From Thalassoglobus neptunius (GTDB taxonomy: Bacteria; Planctomycetota; Planctomycetia; Planctomycetales; Planctomycetaceae): a stretch of DNA of 64,000 bases. Each line of letters begins with the position of its first letter. The first letter of the stretch is position 1. The translations under genes and the position numbers were made by a program. The DNA lies in NCBI RefSeq assembly GCF_007859735.1, contig NZ_SIHI01000013.1, positions 1 through 64,000 on the forward strand, read 5' to 3'. Below, piece by piece: positions 27,163 through 38,347 of the stretch. The notes beneath the pieces are model-generated. The model did no database searches and was not told where the DNA came from. It saw only the letters and a list, made by a program, of their open reading frames with translations.

Positions 27163-28356
27163 TTACCAGAGGATCTCGAGTCCGAGACGACCACCGTGAG
27201 CAATGACGGAACCATCGTTCTCGACACTGTATCGACGATTGCCGAGCAGGTTTGTCGAAAGACCGTTGATCTGATCTGGACCAAGAGCAACACCGGACAG
27301 GAAGAGTGCTTCGTAACCGGTCACCAGATTGATGTAGTCGGTCAGAGAGACAGTCGCGGTGAATCCAAGGTTTCCGGCAAAGGCAGCCCCGATTTCGCTG
27401 TCAGAGAGACGACGGCGATAAGCGGCATTTCCGTTTCCGGTGGCGACAATCGTTTCGCCGACGCTACCACGCATGTTGTTGTGGAAGATACCGGCTTTGC
27501 CGTAACCTTCGATGGTGATCCAGTCGCCGTCGAAGAGTCGGCCTGCGAATGTTGCCTGAGCACCATCCAGTTCGTTCGAAGCATCACCTCGAACCTGATA
27601 GAGAATCGAATCAGGTCCCGCTGGTGTTGCGAATCCGTCGAGTGACCCAGCCACAATTGGATCGAAACCAACGGCAGTCAGCGAAGAGCCAGCGAGTTGA
27701 TCGTTGGGCTGTCCGCCAACAGGTGTTCCGTCCGCAGCATCGACTGCGTCAAAGAAACCGCCCAAAGTCACTCCACTCATTTCGTCGAGTTCAATGTGAC
27801 GATAACCCACAGACGCTCGCCAGCGTCGGCATTCACGGTTGGTTCCGATGTTCAATTCGAAGTCGGAATAGTTTGATTCCGAGAACGATGTCCATCGTGG
27901 TGAATAGCCGGCATCCATCGGATCTGTCGCTCTCAGAAACTCCGTTTCGTCGATTTCTGCTCCGACAAGAGTGGCTGCCTGGCTGAGACCTAATGCTCGG
28001 TTCAGGGAGTTTCCACCCGCCGGAAAGAATCCAGCTCCGGCAGTGTCATCAAAGAGGACATCTCCATTGAACGTTCCGGAGTCGCTGGTTTCCCAGGTAT
28101 CCAGTTGTGTCCATGAAGAGTCGATGTCGACACATCCCAGTTGACCACCGAGGATGAGTCGATAGCCGGATGTGTAATCGTAGTCACCACTTCCGAGACC
28201 GAGCGATTCTGGTCCGGCAACAACGTTTCCGTCTCCGTCGTTGTCGCGATCCATAAAGACCCAGTCCGCTTCGAAGAACATTTGAGCGTGACTGATCTGG
28301 CAGAATGACAGCACTCCAGTTGCGGTCAGGATTGCCAAGAATGTCTTCTTAAACAT
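27163..28356 (-). CDS. BBP7 family outer-membrane beta-barrel protein
   Basis: The 397-residue product has a clear signal peptide (MFKKTFLAILTATGVLSFCQISHAQ). The remainder alternates polar and hydrophobic residues and ends in an aromatic residue (GLEILW), as expected for an outer-membrane beta-barrel. WRASVGYRHIELDEM near residue 185 is typical of the planctomycete BBP7 family. The function is unknown; it may be a porin or surface protein. I chose the ATG at 28356 because a GAGGGGG ribosome binding site precedes it; the longer frame starts at 28380. It is divergent from enolase and convergent with the PLP-enzyme gene. Confidence 0.8.
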   Translation of the reverse strand: MFKKTFLAILTATGVLSFCQISHAQMFFEADWVFMDRDNDGDGNVVAGPESLGLGSGDYDYTSGYRLILGGQLGCVDIDSSWTQLDTWETSDSGTFNGDVLFDDTAGAGFFPAGGNSLNRALGLSQAATLVGAEIDETEFLRATDPMDAGYSPRWTSFSESNYSDFELNIGTNRECRRWRASVGYRHIELDEMSGVTLGGFFDAVDAADGTPVGGQPNDQLAGSSLTAVGFDPIVAGSLDGFATPAGPDSILYQVRGDASNELDGAQATFAGRLFDGDWITIEGYGKAGIFHNNMRGSVGETIVATGNGNAAYRRRLSDSEIGAAFAGNLGFTATVSLTDYINLVTGYEALFLSGVALGPDQINGLSTNLLGNRRYSVENDGSVIAHGGRLGLEILW

Positions 28357-29987
<1,631 letters not shown>

Positions 29988-30107
29988 ACCATTTTCATGG
30001 TTTTTGAGTGCTGCTTCATTCGAGGAATGCCGCGTTTTCTAATTGGAATCGCTGCAGACCGAAGAATGAGGAAGAAGCGGAGTCTCACCGACTCGAAACG
30101 AAAGCTT

Positions 30108-30144
30108 GCCCCGGTCGTGAATCAACACGACTGGGGCTTTTTTT
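30108..30144 (+). terminator. Strong intrinsic terminator after eno
   Basis: A 12-bp stem (30108-30119 with 30126-30137, one G-T pair) closes a 6-base AATCAA loop and is followed by seven T residues. It is oriented for plus-strand transcripts and should end the enolase mRNA. Confidence 0.88.
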
Positions 30145-30282
30145 GTCTAATGGAGGATTCATGGGGCATTCAATTTGTGAGGGGATTGCCTTCACGATTT
30201 CGCTCCGTCAATGAGTGCGCAGTCGTGAAGAATCGTTTGCCTGAATTGTAAGAACCGTTTTGATACGTACTCGAGTGATTCA

Positions 30283-31017
30283 ATGCAGCTCGTTCCTGTT
30301 CTCGACCTAATGGACGGTCAGGTGGTTCGCGGAATCGCCGGGCGACGGAACGAATACAGGGCCAATCAGAGCTGTTTTGTTCAAGGTTCGAACCCTCTAC
30401 AGACAGCATGTGCGTTTCGTGAACGCTTCGGACTGAAGCGTTTATATGTTGCTGACCTCGACGCAATTTCCGGACGGCAACCTGATCTTCGAGTTCTTGG
30501 GGAGTTGGTCGAATCCGGGTTTCGAATCTCTGTCGATTGCGGAAGCGTTTCACTGACGACAGCTGAGCAGCTGCGGCAACTGGACATTGATGAGATCGTC
30601 ATTCCGCTTGAAAGCCTGTCCGACTGGCAGAGCGTGGAACAACTCATTGAGGTTGTCCCGACGACTCAGTTGCGATTCAGTATCGATCTTATGCGAGGAC
30701 GTCCGATGGGATCGGTTGGTGAGCAGGAGTCCATTCGAGAAACTACCGAACGGGTCTTTGGCTTCGGACTGACAAAGTTCATCGTCCTCGATCTCGCCTC
30801 TGTCGGCATGGACGGAGGTCTCAATACACTCGAGATTTGCCAGTCGATCCTGGAAATGAACGCAGAAGCAAAAATCTGGACCGGAGGCGGAATCCGCAAC
30901 TGTGAGGATCTCGAAGGGCTTCGCGAGGTGTGTGATGTCGATGGAGTATTGATCGCGTCCGCACTCCATGACGGGAAGATTTCCCCCGCTGAGGTCCAGC
31001 GACTCTTCAACTCCTGA
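30283..31017 (+). CDS. HisA/HisF-like TIM-barrel protein
   Basis: The 244-residue protein resembles HisA (phosphoribosylformimino-AICAR-phosphate isomerase). The start MQLVPVLDLMDG gives D8 and the FSIDLMRG segment gives D135, the two positions that carry catalytic aspartates in HisA/HisF. The C-terminal GGGIRN phosphate-binding motif is also present. No other histidine gene is nearby, and the N-terminal VRGIAGRRNEY differs from typical HisA, so I do not call it hisA. Divergent HisA-like proteins accompany archaeal-type tetrahydromethanopterin pathways in methylotrophs and planctomycetes; that is a possible role but no such genes are visible here. Confidence 0.78.
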   Translation: MQLVPVLDLMDGQVVRGIAGRRNEYRANQSCFVQGSNPLQTACAFRERFGLKRLYVADLDAISGRQPDLRVLGELVESGFRISVDCGSVSLTTAEQLRQLDIDEIVIPLESLSDWQSVEQLIEVVPTTQLRFSIDLMRGRPMGSVGEQESIRETTERVFGFGLTKFIVLDLASVGMDGGLNTLEICQSILEMNAEAKIWTGGGIRNCEDLEGLREVCDVDGVLIASALHDGKISPAEVQRLFNS

Positions 31018-31070
31018 AGACAAACTCAACTTGCCTCCGCTCTCAAGAGAACGCACAAGAGCAGCGATCG

Positions 31071-33092
31071 CTATTTGTTTTCCGTTTGACCCTTGGTCAG
31101 TGTCACAAGCTTCGTCAACGTATCGAACGAGACGACTTGATCGGACATCAACAACTCCGGCGGGGAAATTTCATCGGCTGATGGAAGATCGACGCGGCTG
31201 ATCAATGAAGACATCAAGGCGGCAGTCGTCACAACTCCAGAGATGTGGTTTGGTCCTCGAAGAGTCAATTCTGCGTTCGCAAAGTCCGGTTGCTGGTGCA
31301 GCCCTTCGCATGCTTCCACAATGTCGAAGACTCTCAGGCTGTCCAATGTATGACCGAGAAGGGCAAGTCTGCGTTTTGCGTGCGTCGCTTCGCGAACTTG
31401 TGACGGCCATTCCGAAGCTCCCAATGCACGCGGAGCAAAAAAGACGAGTGCTTCTCCATTCGAAGAGTCAGACTCTTTCAACGCTTGAATAAGCATCGAA
31501 ACGTCGACATTCGTACCTGACTCTGAGCTTCGCTTTTCAGCAGGATTCGAAACGTTGACGTCTGCATGTTCCGGAAAGTGCTCGCCAACTTCACTCGCAA
31601 ATCCGCTCCATGCTGAGTCATCGCAAACGACGACTTCCAATGTCGTCGGAGAGGGAGCTTGGTCTCTTTGAATCACGAAGACCGGGAGGCTGCAACTCGC
31701 ATCGCTCATTAACTTGAACTCGCGTAGCGCGAGTCCATCGCTCTTTGTTTCTCGAACGAGTTCGAACTGAATCGGGGTGTCTGTGGCCTTGTTGGGCCAG
31801 TTGCGGAAACTCGTTTTTAAGAGTCCACTTCGCAATTGATCAGCGAGTTCGAGTTGTTCTGATTTGCTCTGGGGAATCTGAAGAAAGGGAACGGGAATGA
31901 ACGATTCGTGAATGGTTGAGGTACGTTCATCAGCCGGGATCGTGTCGAAGACTTTAAGTTCTTCTTTAGTAAACATCTTCTCGGCGACCGACTCAATGGG
32001 TTGATCCTCGCCTTTGAGGAAGCGGTTGAACCAGTGAAACGCGCTGACTTGCAGGCGTTGTGTATCTTTGTGCGGCCCCTCGGTGATATTGAGTCCGATG
32101 TGATCAAGCTGGCCGTACAATTCGTACAGGTGGCGAGTCTTCATGTAGACATCAACAACTCCATCAAGCGGGAAGATAGAGTCTTTGTCAGTGTTGGAGA
32201 TCAACAGCGGACGCGGAGCAATTAATGCTGCGACCATGGGGAAGTCCCACTGATAGGTGTTCACCTGATACATGCAATCGCAGTGCCCCTCAATGCAGTC
32301 GTCAATCACATGATTTTGAAGACTTGTGATACCAGCGACTGGAACAGCAGCGGCAATCCGTTCATCGAGAGCGGCGACCCACCATGTGTAGGCTCCTCCA
32401 CCAGAGCGCCCTGTCATTCCAAATCGCTTTGAGTCAACTTCTGGCCGCGACTCAAGATAGTCCAGCGAACGAATTCCGTTCCATGCTTCGACGCCGGCGG
32501 GAGTGTATCCGCGATTGTGCCACCACCACATTCCTTCGCGATACGTTCCGTGGTGCAGACCTTCAATCTCGCCAAGCTGAATCGTGTCGATGGTCAGGCA
32601 GACGTATCCATTCTTTGCAAACAAGACACCGTGATGGTGATAGCTGACCTTATTCCCGTAGCTGATTCCATTTTCAGAAACGCGGGCGTGTCCACACACG
32701 TAAAGAATGGCGGGCAGTCGCTCGGTTTGAGTTTCCGGGCGGTAGAAGTTGCCTGTGACGTAAAGGCCGGGCTTCGACTCAAACGAGATGTTCTCGACGA
32801 TCACGCCATCGCGTTTGTGAGTTGCGGTCACTTTTGCATTGAGTGGAGTTCGTTTTGGCCAGGGGGAGAGTCCCAGCATCTGTTGAAGCTGTTGAACGTA
32901 CTCAGGTTTCTTTTGCTTCCAGGTCTCGAGGTTCGACATCGCCGCGACTGTCGACTCGGCGCACTTATTCGTTTCCGCTTCGAGAAAATTGGAAAGCCAC
33001 TTGGAATTGTCTTCGGCCCTTAAACTCGGCGTGAGTGCAAGAGTGGAAAACAGCAACACGACGAAAACTGGGAGGAGGGTGTGACTTCGCAT
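31071..33092 (-). CDS. Secreted alpha/beta hydrolase (acetyl xylan esterase-like)
   Basis: The 673-residue protein begins with a signal peptide (LLPVFVVLLFSTLALTPSLRA). An alpha/beta hydrolase domain follows, with the nucleophile S230 in GRSGGG, a D in NTDKDSIFP and a late H in GPHKDT as candidate triad. The DTIQLGE segment and the HHHGVLF motif resemble planctomycete acetyl-xylan-esterase/peptidase-like families. Residues after about 470 form a further unassigned domain. I used the ATG at 33092; a longer open frame reaching 33416 runs antisense to nothing but overlaps the end of the next gene and is rejected. The upstream neighbour on the same strand is a GH10-like protein, 194 bp away. Confidence 0.8.
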   Translation of the reverse strand: MRSHTLLPVFVVLLFSTLALTPSLRAEDNSKWLSNFLEAETNKCAESTVAAMSNLETWKQKKPEYVQQLQQMLGLSPWPKRTPLNAKVTATHKRDGVIVENISFESKPGLYVTGNFYRPETQTERLPAILYVCGHARVSENGISYGNKVSYHHHGVLFAKNGYVCLTIDTIQLGEIEGLHHGTYREGMWWWHNRGYTPAGVEAWNGIRSLDYLESRPEVDSKRFGMTGRSGGGAYTWWVAALDERIAAAVPVAGITSLQNHVIDDCIEGHCDCMYQVNTYQWDFPMVAALIAPRPLLISNTDKDSIFPLDGVVDVYMKTRHLYELYGQLDHIGLNITEGPHKDTQRLQVSAFHWFNRFLKGEDQPIESVAEKMFTKEELKVFDTIPADERTSTIHESFIPVPFLQIPQSKSEQLELADQLRSGLLKTSFRNWPNKATDTPIQFELVRETKSDGLALREFKLMSDASCSLPVFVIQRDQAPSPTTLEVVVCDDSAWSGFASEVGEHFPEHADVNVSNPAEKRSSESGTNVDVSMLIQALKESDSSNGEALVFFAPRALGASEWPSQVREATHAKRRLALLGHTLDSLRVFDIVEACEGLHQQPDFANAELTLRGPNHISGVVTTAALMSSLISRVDLPSADEISPPELLMSDQVVSFDTLTKLVTLTKGQTENK

Positions 33093-33285
33093 CGGGGATC
33101 TTTCGTTCAGTGATCCTGAAGAGTGAGAGTCGATCGTTCTCACTGTCATCATCGGATCGGCGGGCACTGACCTCTGTTGCTCTCGGATAGACAATCTTTC
33201 GAACAGCTTGATTGTGAGTCGGCTGTGGTTGATTGTGCAATGCAACGAGCTGAAATGCGATGCGACGAGAGCGAAAATACTCGCG

Positions 33286-34776
33286 CTAGAGGGTTTCGAA
33301 TCGAGACTGCTGTTGAAGAGTTTCCAGCATTTTCTTCGAGTGCCCATCAGCAGTGAGAAGTCCACTATGTGGATGCCGATGAGGAGCTCCGTCGCTGAAC
33401 TGGTCGAGAAAGACACCCGTCACAGATGGTTTTGCCATGAGCAGCGGAACGATTTCTCCCATCCATTGAGCTTGTCGTTCTTCGGTCCATTGAGGTTGCG
33501 AAGGATGTGATCGGACCGCGATGGTCGGATCGGTGAGCGGGTCGTGCGTCGCCGCAGACGGACAGGCAAGATTGACATGGATCTGCAGCCCCAAGAGGCT
33601 CCAAAGATCGATCAGTTTCGAGATTGAAAGAATGTCATGGGGCAGACAGGCTCGGTTGGTGTAGCCGACGTTGATGTCAAGACTCACACCAGTCAGGCCA
33701 AGATTGGAACGAACGAGCGCGTCCACGAATTGAAACGGCGTAAGTTGGTGATGGCCGAAACGTTGATATTCGCCCCAGGGTTGTTCGATGCGAATAAAGA
33801 ACTGGGAGTCGCTGTCGGTGCGGACACCCGCTTCCAACGTTCTGGCAGTGAGGGACAAACACTGCTCCTCGTTGAGATTGAGTGCTCCTCCATAGTTTCC
33901 GGCGGAAGAAATTTCCCAGATTCGCACGCGACCTGTGTAGCGCGAGACGGCTGTGTCCACAAAATCACAAACGAAGCTGATTAAGTTGAGGAAGTCGCTG
34001 CTCCAGGGTTCCAGCCACTCAGGAAGCCCGCCATCATCGAGTCCAACAAGCGGTCCGCCGCGGATGATCATCCGATTTTCAGAGACCGTTTCGATCAACT
34101 GATCGACGAGGGACCAGTCGTAATCACCTTCTTCTTTTTCGATATCGGTCCATCGAATTGGAACGGATGCTGTGTTGAAGGTATTGAAGAATGTTTTTCG
34201 ACCGAAATCCGTCAATACCGAAGCATCGACGGTGGCTCCCAGCAAATTGGGAGCATGAGAAGACGACCGACGAATACTGGCCATCCGTTGAAGTGTATAA
34301 GCGTGAGTTAATATGTTGGCTGCCTGACAGGCCAGTTGTAGAGACCTCTGAGACGCTTCGACGAATTGATTCGGCGAATCCTGACATGCACTGGCATGTG
34401 CGAGGGCTTTAAACGACCCGGATTGCAGCTTTGTAAATTCTGAGGGAATCATCATGCGCGCCATTTCCCAAATGGCAGCCTGATCCCGAATTTGAGAGAG
34501 CTTTCCTCGCGCGAGTTCGAGAGGAAGAAAGTAGGGCCGGTCTTGTTCGCGAAGAGAAGTTGTGGTCAGAACGGGGCGCCCGATTCCCGGCACTGGCCAG
34601 GGAACACTCACCTTTCCGCTGTCCGAATATGACCTTCGGCAAGAGAGCGTTTTCCCGTCGTATTCGACTCGAGTCGGAAAGATTCGCCCGTCAAATCCGC
34701 TGATGTACGCTTGCCGATGTTCTGGCCACTCTTCGGGACTTGTTGCGGGATGGACGACAAAACGCATCACTCCCAT
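33286..34776 (-). CDS. GH10-like protein, probably catalytically altered
   Basis: The 496-residue protein has an N-terminal domain of about 150 residues followed by a barrel reminiscent of glycoside hydrolase family 10 (for example FFNTFNTASVPIRWTDIEKEEGDYDW, written here in parts: FNTFNTASVP and RWTDIEKEEGDYDW). In GH10 the acid/base lies in a W-D-x-x-N-E segment; the matching segment reads IWEISSAGNYG near residue 285. The nucleophile in ITELD corresponds to IHVNLACPS near residue 395. Both catalytic glutamates seem absent. No signal peptide is visible at this start. It could be a binding protein, a divergent hydrolase or a different barrel family; the GH10 relation itself is my reading and needs a profile search. 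Confidence 0.65.
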   Translation of the reverse strand: MGVMRFVVHPATSPEEWPEHRQAYISGFDGRIFPTRVEYDGKTLSCRRSYSDSGKVSVPWPVPGIGRPVLTTTSLREQDRPYFLPLELARGKLSQIRDQAAIWEMARMMIPSEFTKLQSGSFKALAHASACQDSPNQFVEASQRSLQLACQAANILTHAYTLQRMASIRRSSSHAPNLLGATVDASVLTDFGRKTFFNTFNTASVPIRWTDIEKEEGDYDWSLVDQLIETVSENRMIIRGGPLVGLDDGGLPEWLEPWSSDFLNLISFVCDFVDTAVSRYTGRVRIWEISSAGNYGGALNLNEEQCLSLTARTLEAGVRTDSDSQFFIRIEQPWGEYQRFGHHQLTPFQFVDALVRSNLGLTGVSLDINVGYTNRACLPHDILSISKLIDLWSLLGLQIHVNLACPSAATHDPLTDPTIAVRSHPSQPQWTEERQAQWMGEIVPLLMAKPSVTGVFLDQFSDGAPHRHPHSGLLTADGHSKKMLETLQQQSRFETL

Positions 34777-35049
34777 CCCGCTACTCCTGGCGCAACAATT
34801 TCAATAAATCGTGAATTATTCGATGGCCAGCCCGAAGCAGCCAAATCAGTTCCACACTGATGAGTGAATTCACAGTAAGCGAGCATCATAGTTTTCAGGG
34901 GCAGAACGTACAAGAAGAGTCAGTTTCCTATGGAAATCAAAGAGTGATGAAGGTTTCAGAGCAGTGATTCACAGATCAGGAGACAAGCAAACGACGCCTT
35001 CATTGAAAGAAACGAGATCAGTTGGTTGCTGGGAAAACATGGGGACGAA

Positions 35050-37059
35050 TCAGAAGTTGACTTTGAATTCGAGGATGAGGGATCGACGTTGGACTTCCAG
35101 CGTCGCTTGTTCCTCAAGGTTCAGCGTTTCAAGAAGAGTTTGAAGCTCCGATGGAGAATTCACGGTCGTGGAATTCAATTTTAAGAGCCGATCATGCGGC
35201 TTGAGCCCAGCTTGTTCGGCGACGCTTTCGGGAAGGACTTGAAGCACCCGCACGCCGGGAGAGTCAGCGGTTGCCTGCACTCTCACACCGAGCCCCCGAT
35301 GCCTTCTTTGTGAGTCAGTATTGAGTCCCCCTGCGATGAGGTCCGACCAGAGATTGGTCTGTGAATCATTCGATCGCGTCAGGGTTCGGCGGCCTGACCC
35401 GATCTCCAGGACGATGTTCGTGACGCAGTCCGCAATTTGCAGCATGCCTGAAATGTTTAACCATTCGGTGTCGTCTTCAGGACGATGATACTGCGGGTGA
35501 AACCCCGTGAAAAAATGCAGGACGGGAATTCCTGCTTCATGAAACACTGCGTGATCGCTGGGACCGTATCCACTGTTAATGAATTCCGCCGTTAACGACG
35601 AAGCAGTCACCCCTTCGCTCACAAGTTCGTTCCATTCGATAGCCGTTCCGACTCCGTAAACGGTGACTTTCTCTCGCAGCCTTCCGACCATATCGAGATT
35701 GATCATGGCCATCGTTTCATTCAGAGGGACGACCGGCTCACGCACGTAATACTGGCTGCCGCGCAATCCAACTTCTTCTGCAGTAAAAGCGATGATCAAC
35801 ACTCGATGCACAAGTTGATCGCGATGTTTCGATAAGCGGCGGGCCACTTCCAACAGGACACTTGTTCCGGAAGCATTGTCGTCTGCTCCGTTGTGAATCT
35901 CTCCGTCGGCACCCAGCGAGAGCGATCCCCAGCCATCCCGTCCCAGATGGTCATAGTGAGCACCGATCACGATGGTTTGTCCTGATTCCGAATCGTGCGG
36001 TTCCACTGATCCGATCACATTCTTTACGAGATGCCGGTGCTTCGACTTCTCCCAACCCAAGTCAACTTCGATTGTGTTCATCGACCGCGACTGAGGAACG
36101 GACGTTTGCCGAATTAATTCCTCGAGTTCGTGGATCGGTGGAAGGTCTGCATTCGTGAAGAACTGGCTCAACACTTCCTGATGACAGTGAACGACCGGAA
36201 TCGCTGAGGAAAAGAGATTTTGTGAGAATTCAACGTCGAGCAAACCTGACGGCGTCGTCCGAACCGAAGTCGATGAGTGTTCTTGCGAGTTCGAGTCAAC
36301 GACAATGATCACGGATGCTCCGTGTGCGATTGCGTTTTCAATTTTCGCGTAGACAGAAGCGTGGCGACTTGGATGGCCAGCATCTGATTGCTGACGTGTT
36401 GCGTAGAATTGAGGCTCACCACGAATGATCACAACCGCAGAATTCGTGAGATCAACATTCTGATAGTCATCGTAGTTCCATTCCGGGGCTGTGATTCCGT
36501 AGCCGCCGAACACAACTCGACACTTTTCCGGGACTCGGTCTGACCTGAGAAGAAATGTGAAATCAGTTCCCGCTTTCAGTTTCAGTGGCTGTGAGCGTGA
36601 CGAGTCAGTTGCAGTTTCGTGGGTCGAAATGGTGATTTCCGGAGCCCCACTTGCAATCCGCGAGAACGCGGGCATCAAGGAAAACTCCTGAAATGGTCCA
36701 TTGTTCCCCCAATCGGTTGTCAGACCCGCTTGGCGAAATTCTTCGGCAATGTAGTTCGCAGCCTGTTCAATCCCGTCGGTGCCAATTCCTCGACCTTCGA
36801 ACTCGTCACTCGCAAGCACGGAGACATCAGCTCTCAGACGGCTTTCTGATTCCGACGAGGAGAAGGAAGGAGGTTCCTCGCGAGAAGTCAGGTCAGCAGA
36901 GACCGTTTGAGCCAAATCCAGAATGGGCGGACTCTCCTCAACCTTGGTCAGTGGAGGAAGCTGAGCATCTGCGAATGGGATTCTCTGAGACAGCCAGAAC
37001 AGCCCGGCGATTGCAGCGACTGCGGGAACGAAGACCAAGGTTTTCCAAAACGCAGTCAT
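35050..37059 (-). CDS. Exported M28 family metallopeptidase with PA and PDZ domains
   Basis: The 669-residue protein has an N-terminal hydrophobic segment (signal or anchor) followed by an M28 aminopeptidase fold. Zinc-binding positions are in GAHYDHLG, NGADDNASG, AFTAEEVGLRG and a late histidine (residues about 365-530). A protease-associated domain is inserted at about 190-300. The C-terminal 85 residues form a PDZ domain (GLGVRVQATADSPGVRVLQV is shortened here; key features GLGV and LPESVAEQAGLKPHD). Role: exported aminopeptidase or peptide-processing enzyme. I chose the ATG at 37059 since AAGGTG precedes it by 5 bases; the frame could extend to 37080. Confidence 0.9.
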   Translation of the reverse strand: MTAFWKTLVFVPAVAAIAGLFWLSQRIPFADAQLPPLTKVEESPPILDLAQTVSADLTSREEPPSFSSSESESRLRADVSVLASDEFEGRGIGTDGIEQAANYIAEEFRQAGLTTDWGNNGPFQEFSLMPAFSRIASGAPEITISTHETATDSSRSQPLKLKAGTDFTFLLRSDRVPEKCRVVFGGYGITAPEWNYDDYQNVDLTNSAVVIIRGEPQFYATRQQSDAGHPSRHASVYAKIENAIAHGASVIIVVDSNSQEHSSTSVRTTPSGLLDVEFSQNLFSSAIPVVHCHQEVLSQFFTNADLPPIHELEELIRQTSVPQSRSMNTIEVDLGWEKSKHRHLVKNVIGSVEPHDSESGQTIVIGAHYDHLGRDGWGSLSLGADGEIHNGADDNASGTSVLLEVARRLSKHRDQLVHRVLIIAFTAEEVGLRGSQYYVREPVVPLNETMAMINLDMVGRLREKVTVYGVGTAIEWNELVSEGVTASSLTAEFINSGYGPSDHAVFHEAGIPVLHFFTGFHPQYHRPEDDTEWLNISGMLQIADCVTNIVLEIGSGRRTLTRSNDSQTNLWSDLIAGGLNTDSQRRHRGLGVRVQATADSPGVRVLQVLPESVAEQAGLKPHDRLLKLNSTTVNSPSELQTLLETLNLEEQATLEVQRRSLILEFKVNF

Positions 37060-37468
37060 CGGCACCTTGTTGAAGTTCAATTCCTTCTGTCGCGTGATGA
37101 ATGTTCACCGGAGGCGATTTGTATGACTTCTTGTGAATCGCTCGATTGTGTGCGTTCGAGCACTTGAGAGGGAGAAGCACTGACGTGTCCACTCACAGAA
37201 TGAGGCACTGACGCCGGGCGCGAGGAACTCTCTTTCCGATCACATAGCGAATTTCGGAAATTCCGTGAGGGGTATCGACTTCCACTCGTGTGCGGAACTC
37301 GACAATTCTGCGGATTCCGCAGGTCAAAGAGCGAGACGAGGGAACGCGACGGGCTGAGATCTCATCATCTTCATTGCCGGTGCTTTGCAATTTGTGCGAG
37401 TGGCGCAGCCTGAACCAGAAACTCGATTTCAGGCGAGTGCCGAGAAACGATGAGAACGGTCGAGCGGC
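37060..37468. other. 409-bp region between murB and the M28 gene
   Basis: A 65-codon minus-strand frame lies here but has no recognisable product or ribosome binding site. Otherwise nothing is visible. Confidence 0.35.
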
Positions 37469-38347
37469 TTACCAGATTTGAATCTCGGTCGCTAACTCGA
37501 CGCCGTGAACTTCGTGCACTCGCGACTTGATCAGTTCGATGAGTTGCAGCACATCGTTTGCGGTTGCGTTCTGATGCGTCACGATAAAGTTGGCGTGTCG
37601 GTCACTGACTTCTGCGTTTCCGACACGAGTCCCTTTCAACCCAGCTTGCTCAATCAACGCTCCTGCACTCAGGCCGCGAGGATTTTTGAAGATGCATCCA
37701 GCCGACTGGAAAGAGAAGGGCTGTGAGGACTTCTTCATGATCCAGATTTGCCGCATCCGCTTCGTGATTTCGTCGGGATCTTCTTGCGGCATTTCGAGTT
37801 CCGCGGAAATGACGACAAGCTCATTGATGCTGCTGGTTCGGTAGTCGAAACTGAGTTCGTCGCCGCTGCGAGTGAAACGTTCGCCATTCGCGGTGATGAC
37901 GTCGACGGATTTCACGAACTGGCCGATTTCCCCGTGTCTTCCGCCAGCATTTCCTTTGATGGCCCCGCCGATCGTTCCCGGAATTCCGACAAGATTCTCC
38001 AGTCCCGCAAGGCCATCTCCAACCACAGACGAAATCACGTGGGAAAGCGGAGCCGCTCCTCCGACGCGCACACGATTGCCTTCGATCGTGATTTCTGAGA
38101 ATTCCTCCCCACTCAGCTTGATCACGACTCCCGCGAATCCATCGTCTCGAACGAGGACATTTGAACCTCCGCCGAGAAGTCGGACGGGTAAGCCTTCGTC
38201 GCTGACAGCTCGGAGCACACCTTCAAGTTCCGCTTCCGTGCGGGGCTCAATGAAAATCTGGGCTGGGCCACCAACTTTGAGCCAGGTGTACGGGGCGAGT
38301 GGTTCGTCGTACTTTGTGATTTCGCTAAACTGATCAAGTCCGGTCAT
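37469..38347 (-). CDS. murB: UDP-N-acetylenolpyruvoylglucosamine reductase
   Basis: The 292-residue protein is MurB, the FAD-dependent reductase that converts UDP-GlcNAc-enolpyruvate to UDP-MurNAc in peptidoglycan synthesis. The N-terminal YTWLKVGGPAQIF is the FAD-binding entry motif, GLAGLENLVGIPGTIGGA is the conserved central motif (shortened here: GLENLVGIPGT), and the SCIFKNP-like segment near residue 215 (AGCIFKNPRG) lies in the substrate-binding part. The start overlaps the end of murC by 14 bp, so the two are translationally coupled on the minus strand. Its presence supports peptidoglycan in this planctomycete. Confidence 0.95.
   Translation of the reverse strand: MTGLDQFSEITKYDEPLAPYTWLKVGGPAQIFIEPRTEAELEGVLRAVSDEGLPVRLLGGGSNVLVRDDGFAGVVIKLSGEEFSEITIEGNRVRVGGAAPLSHVISSVVGDGLAGLENLVGIPGTIGGAIKGNAGGRHGEIGQFVKSVDVITANGERFTRSGDELSFDYRTSSINELVVISAELEMPQEDPDEITKRMRQIWIMKKSSQPFSFQSAGCIFKNPRGLSAGALIEQAGLKGTRVGNAEVSDRHANFIVTHQNATANDVLQLIELIKSRVHEVHGVELATEIQIW

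Noticed and set aside
27085-27645. 186-codon plus-strand frame
   Set aside because: Largely antisense to the BBP7 gene, which has a clear signal peptide and ribosome binding site.
33093-33416. Upstream extension of the alpha/beta hydrolase
   Set aside because: It would overlap the end of the GH10-like gene and places residues before a clear signal peptide at 33092.
37193-37390. 65-codon minus-strand frame after murB
   Set aside because: Looks plausible in amino-acid composition but lacks start signal and any recognisable domain.
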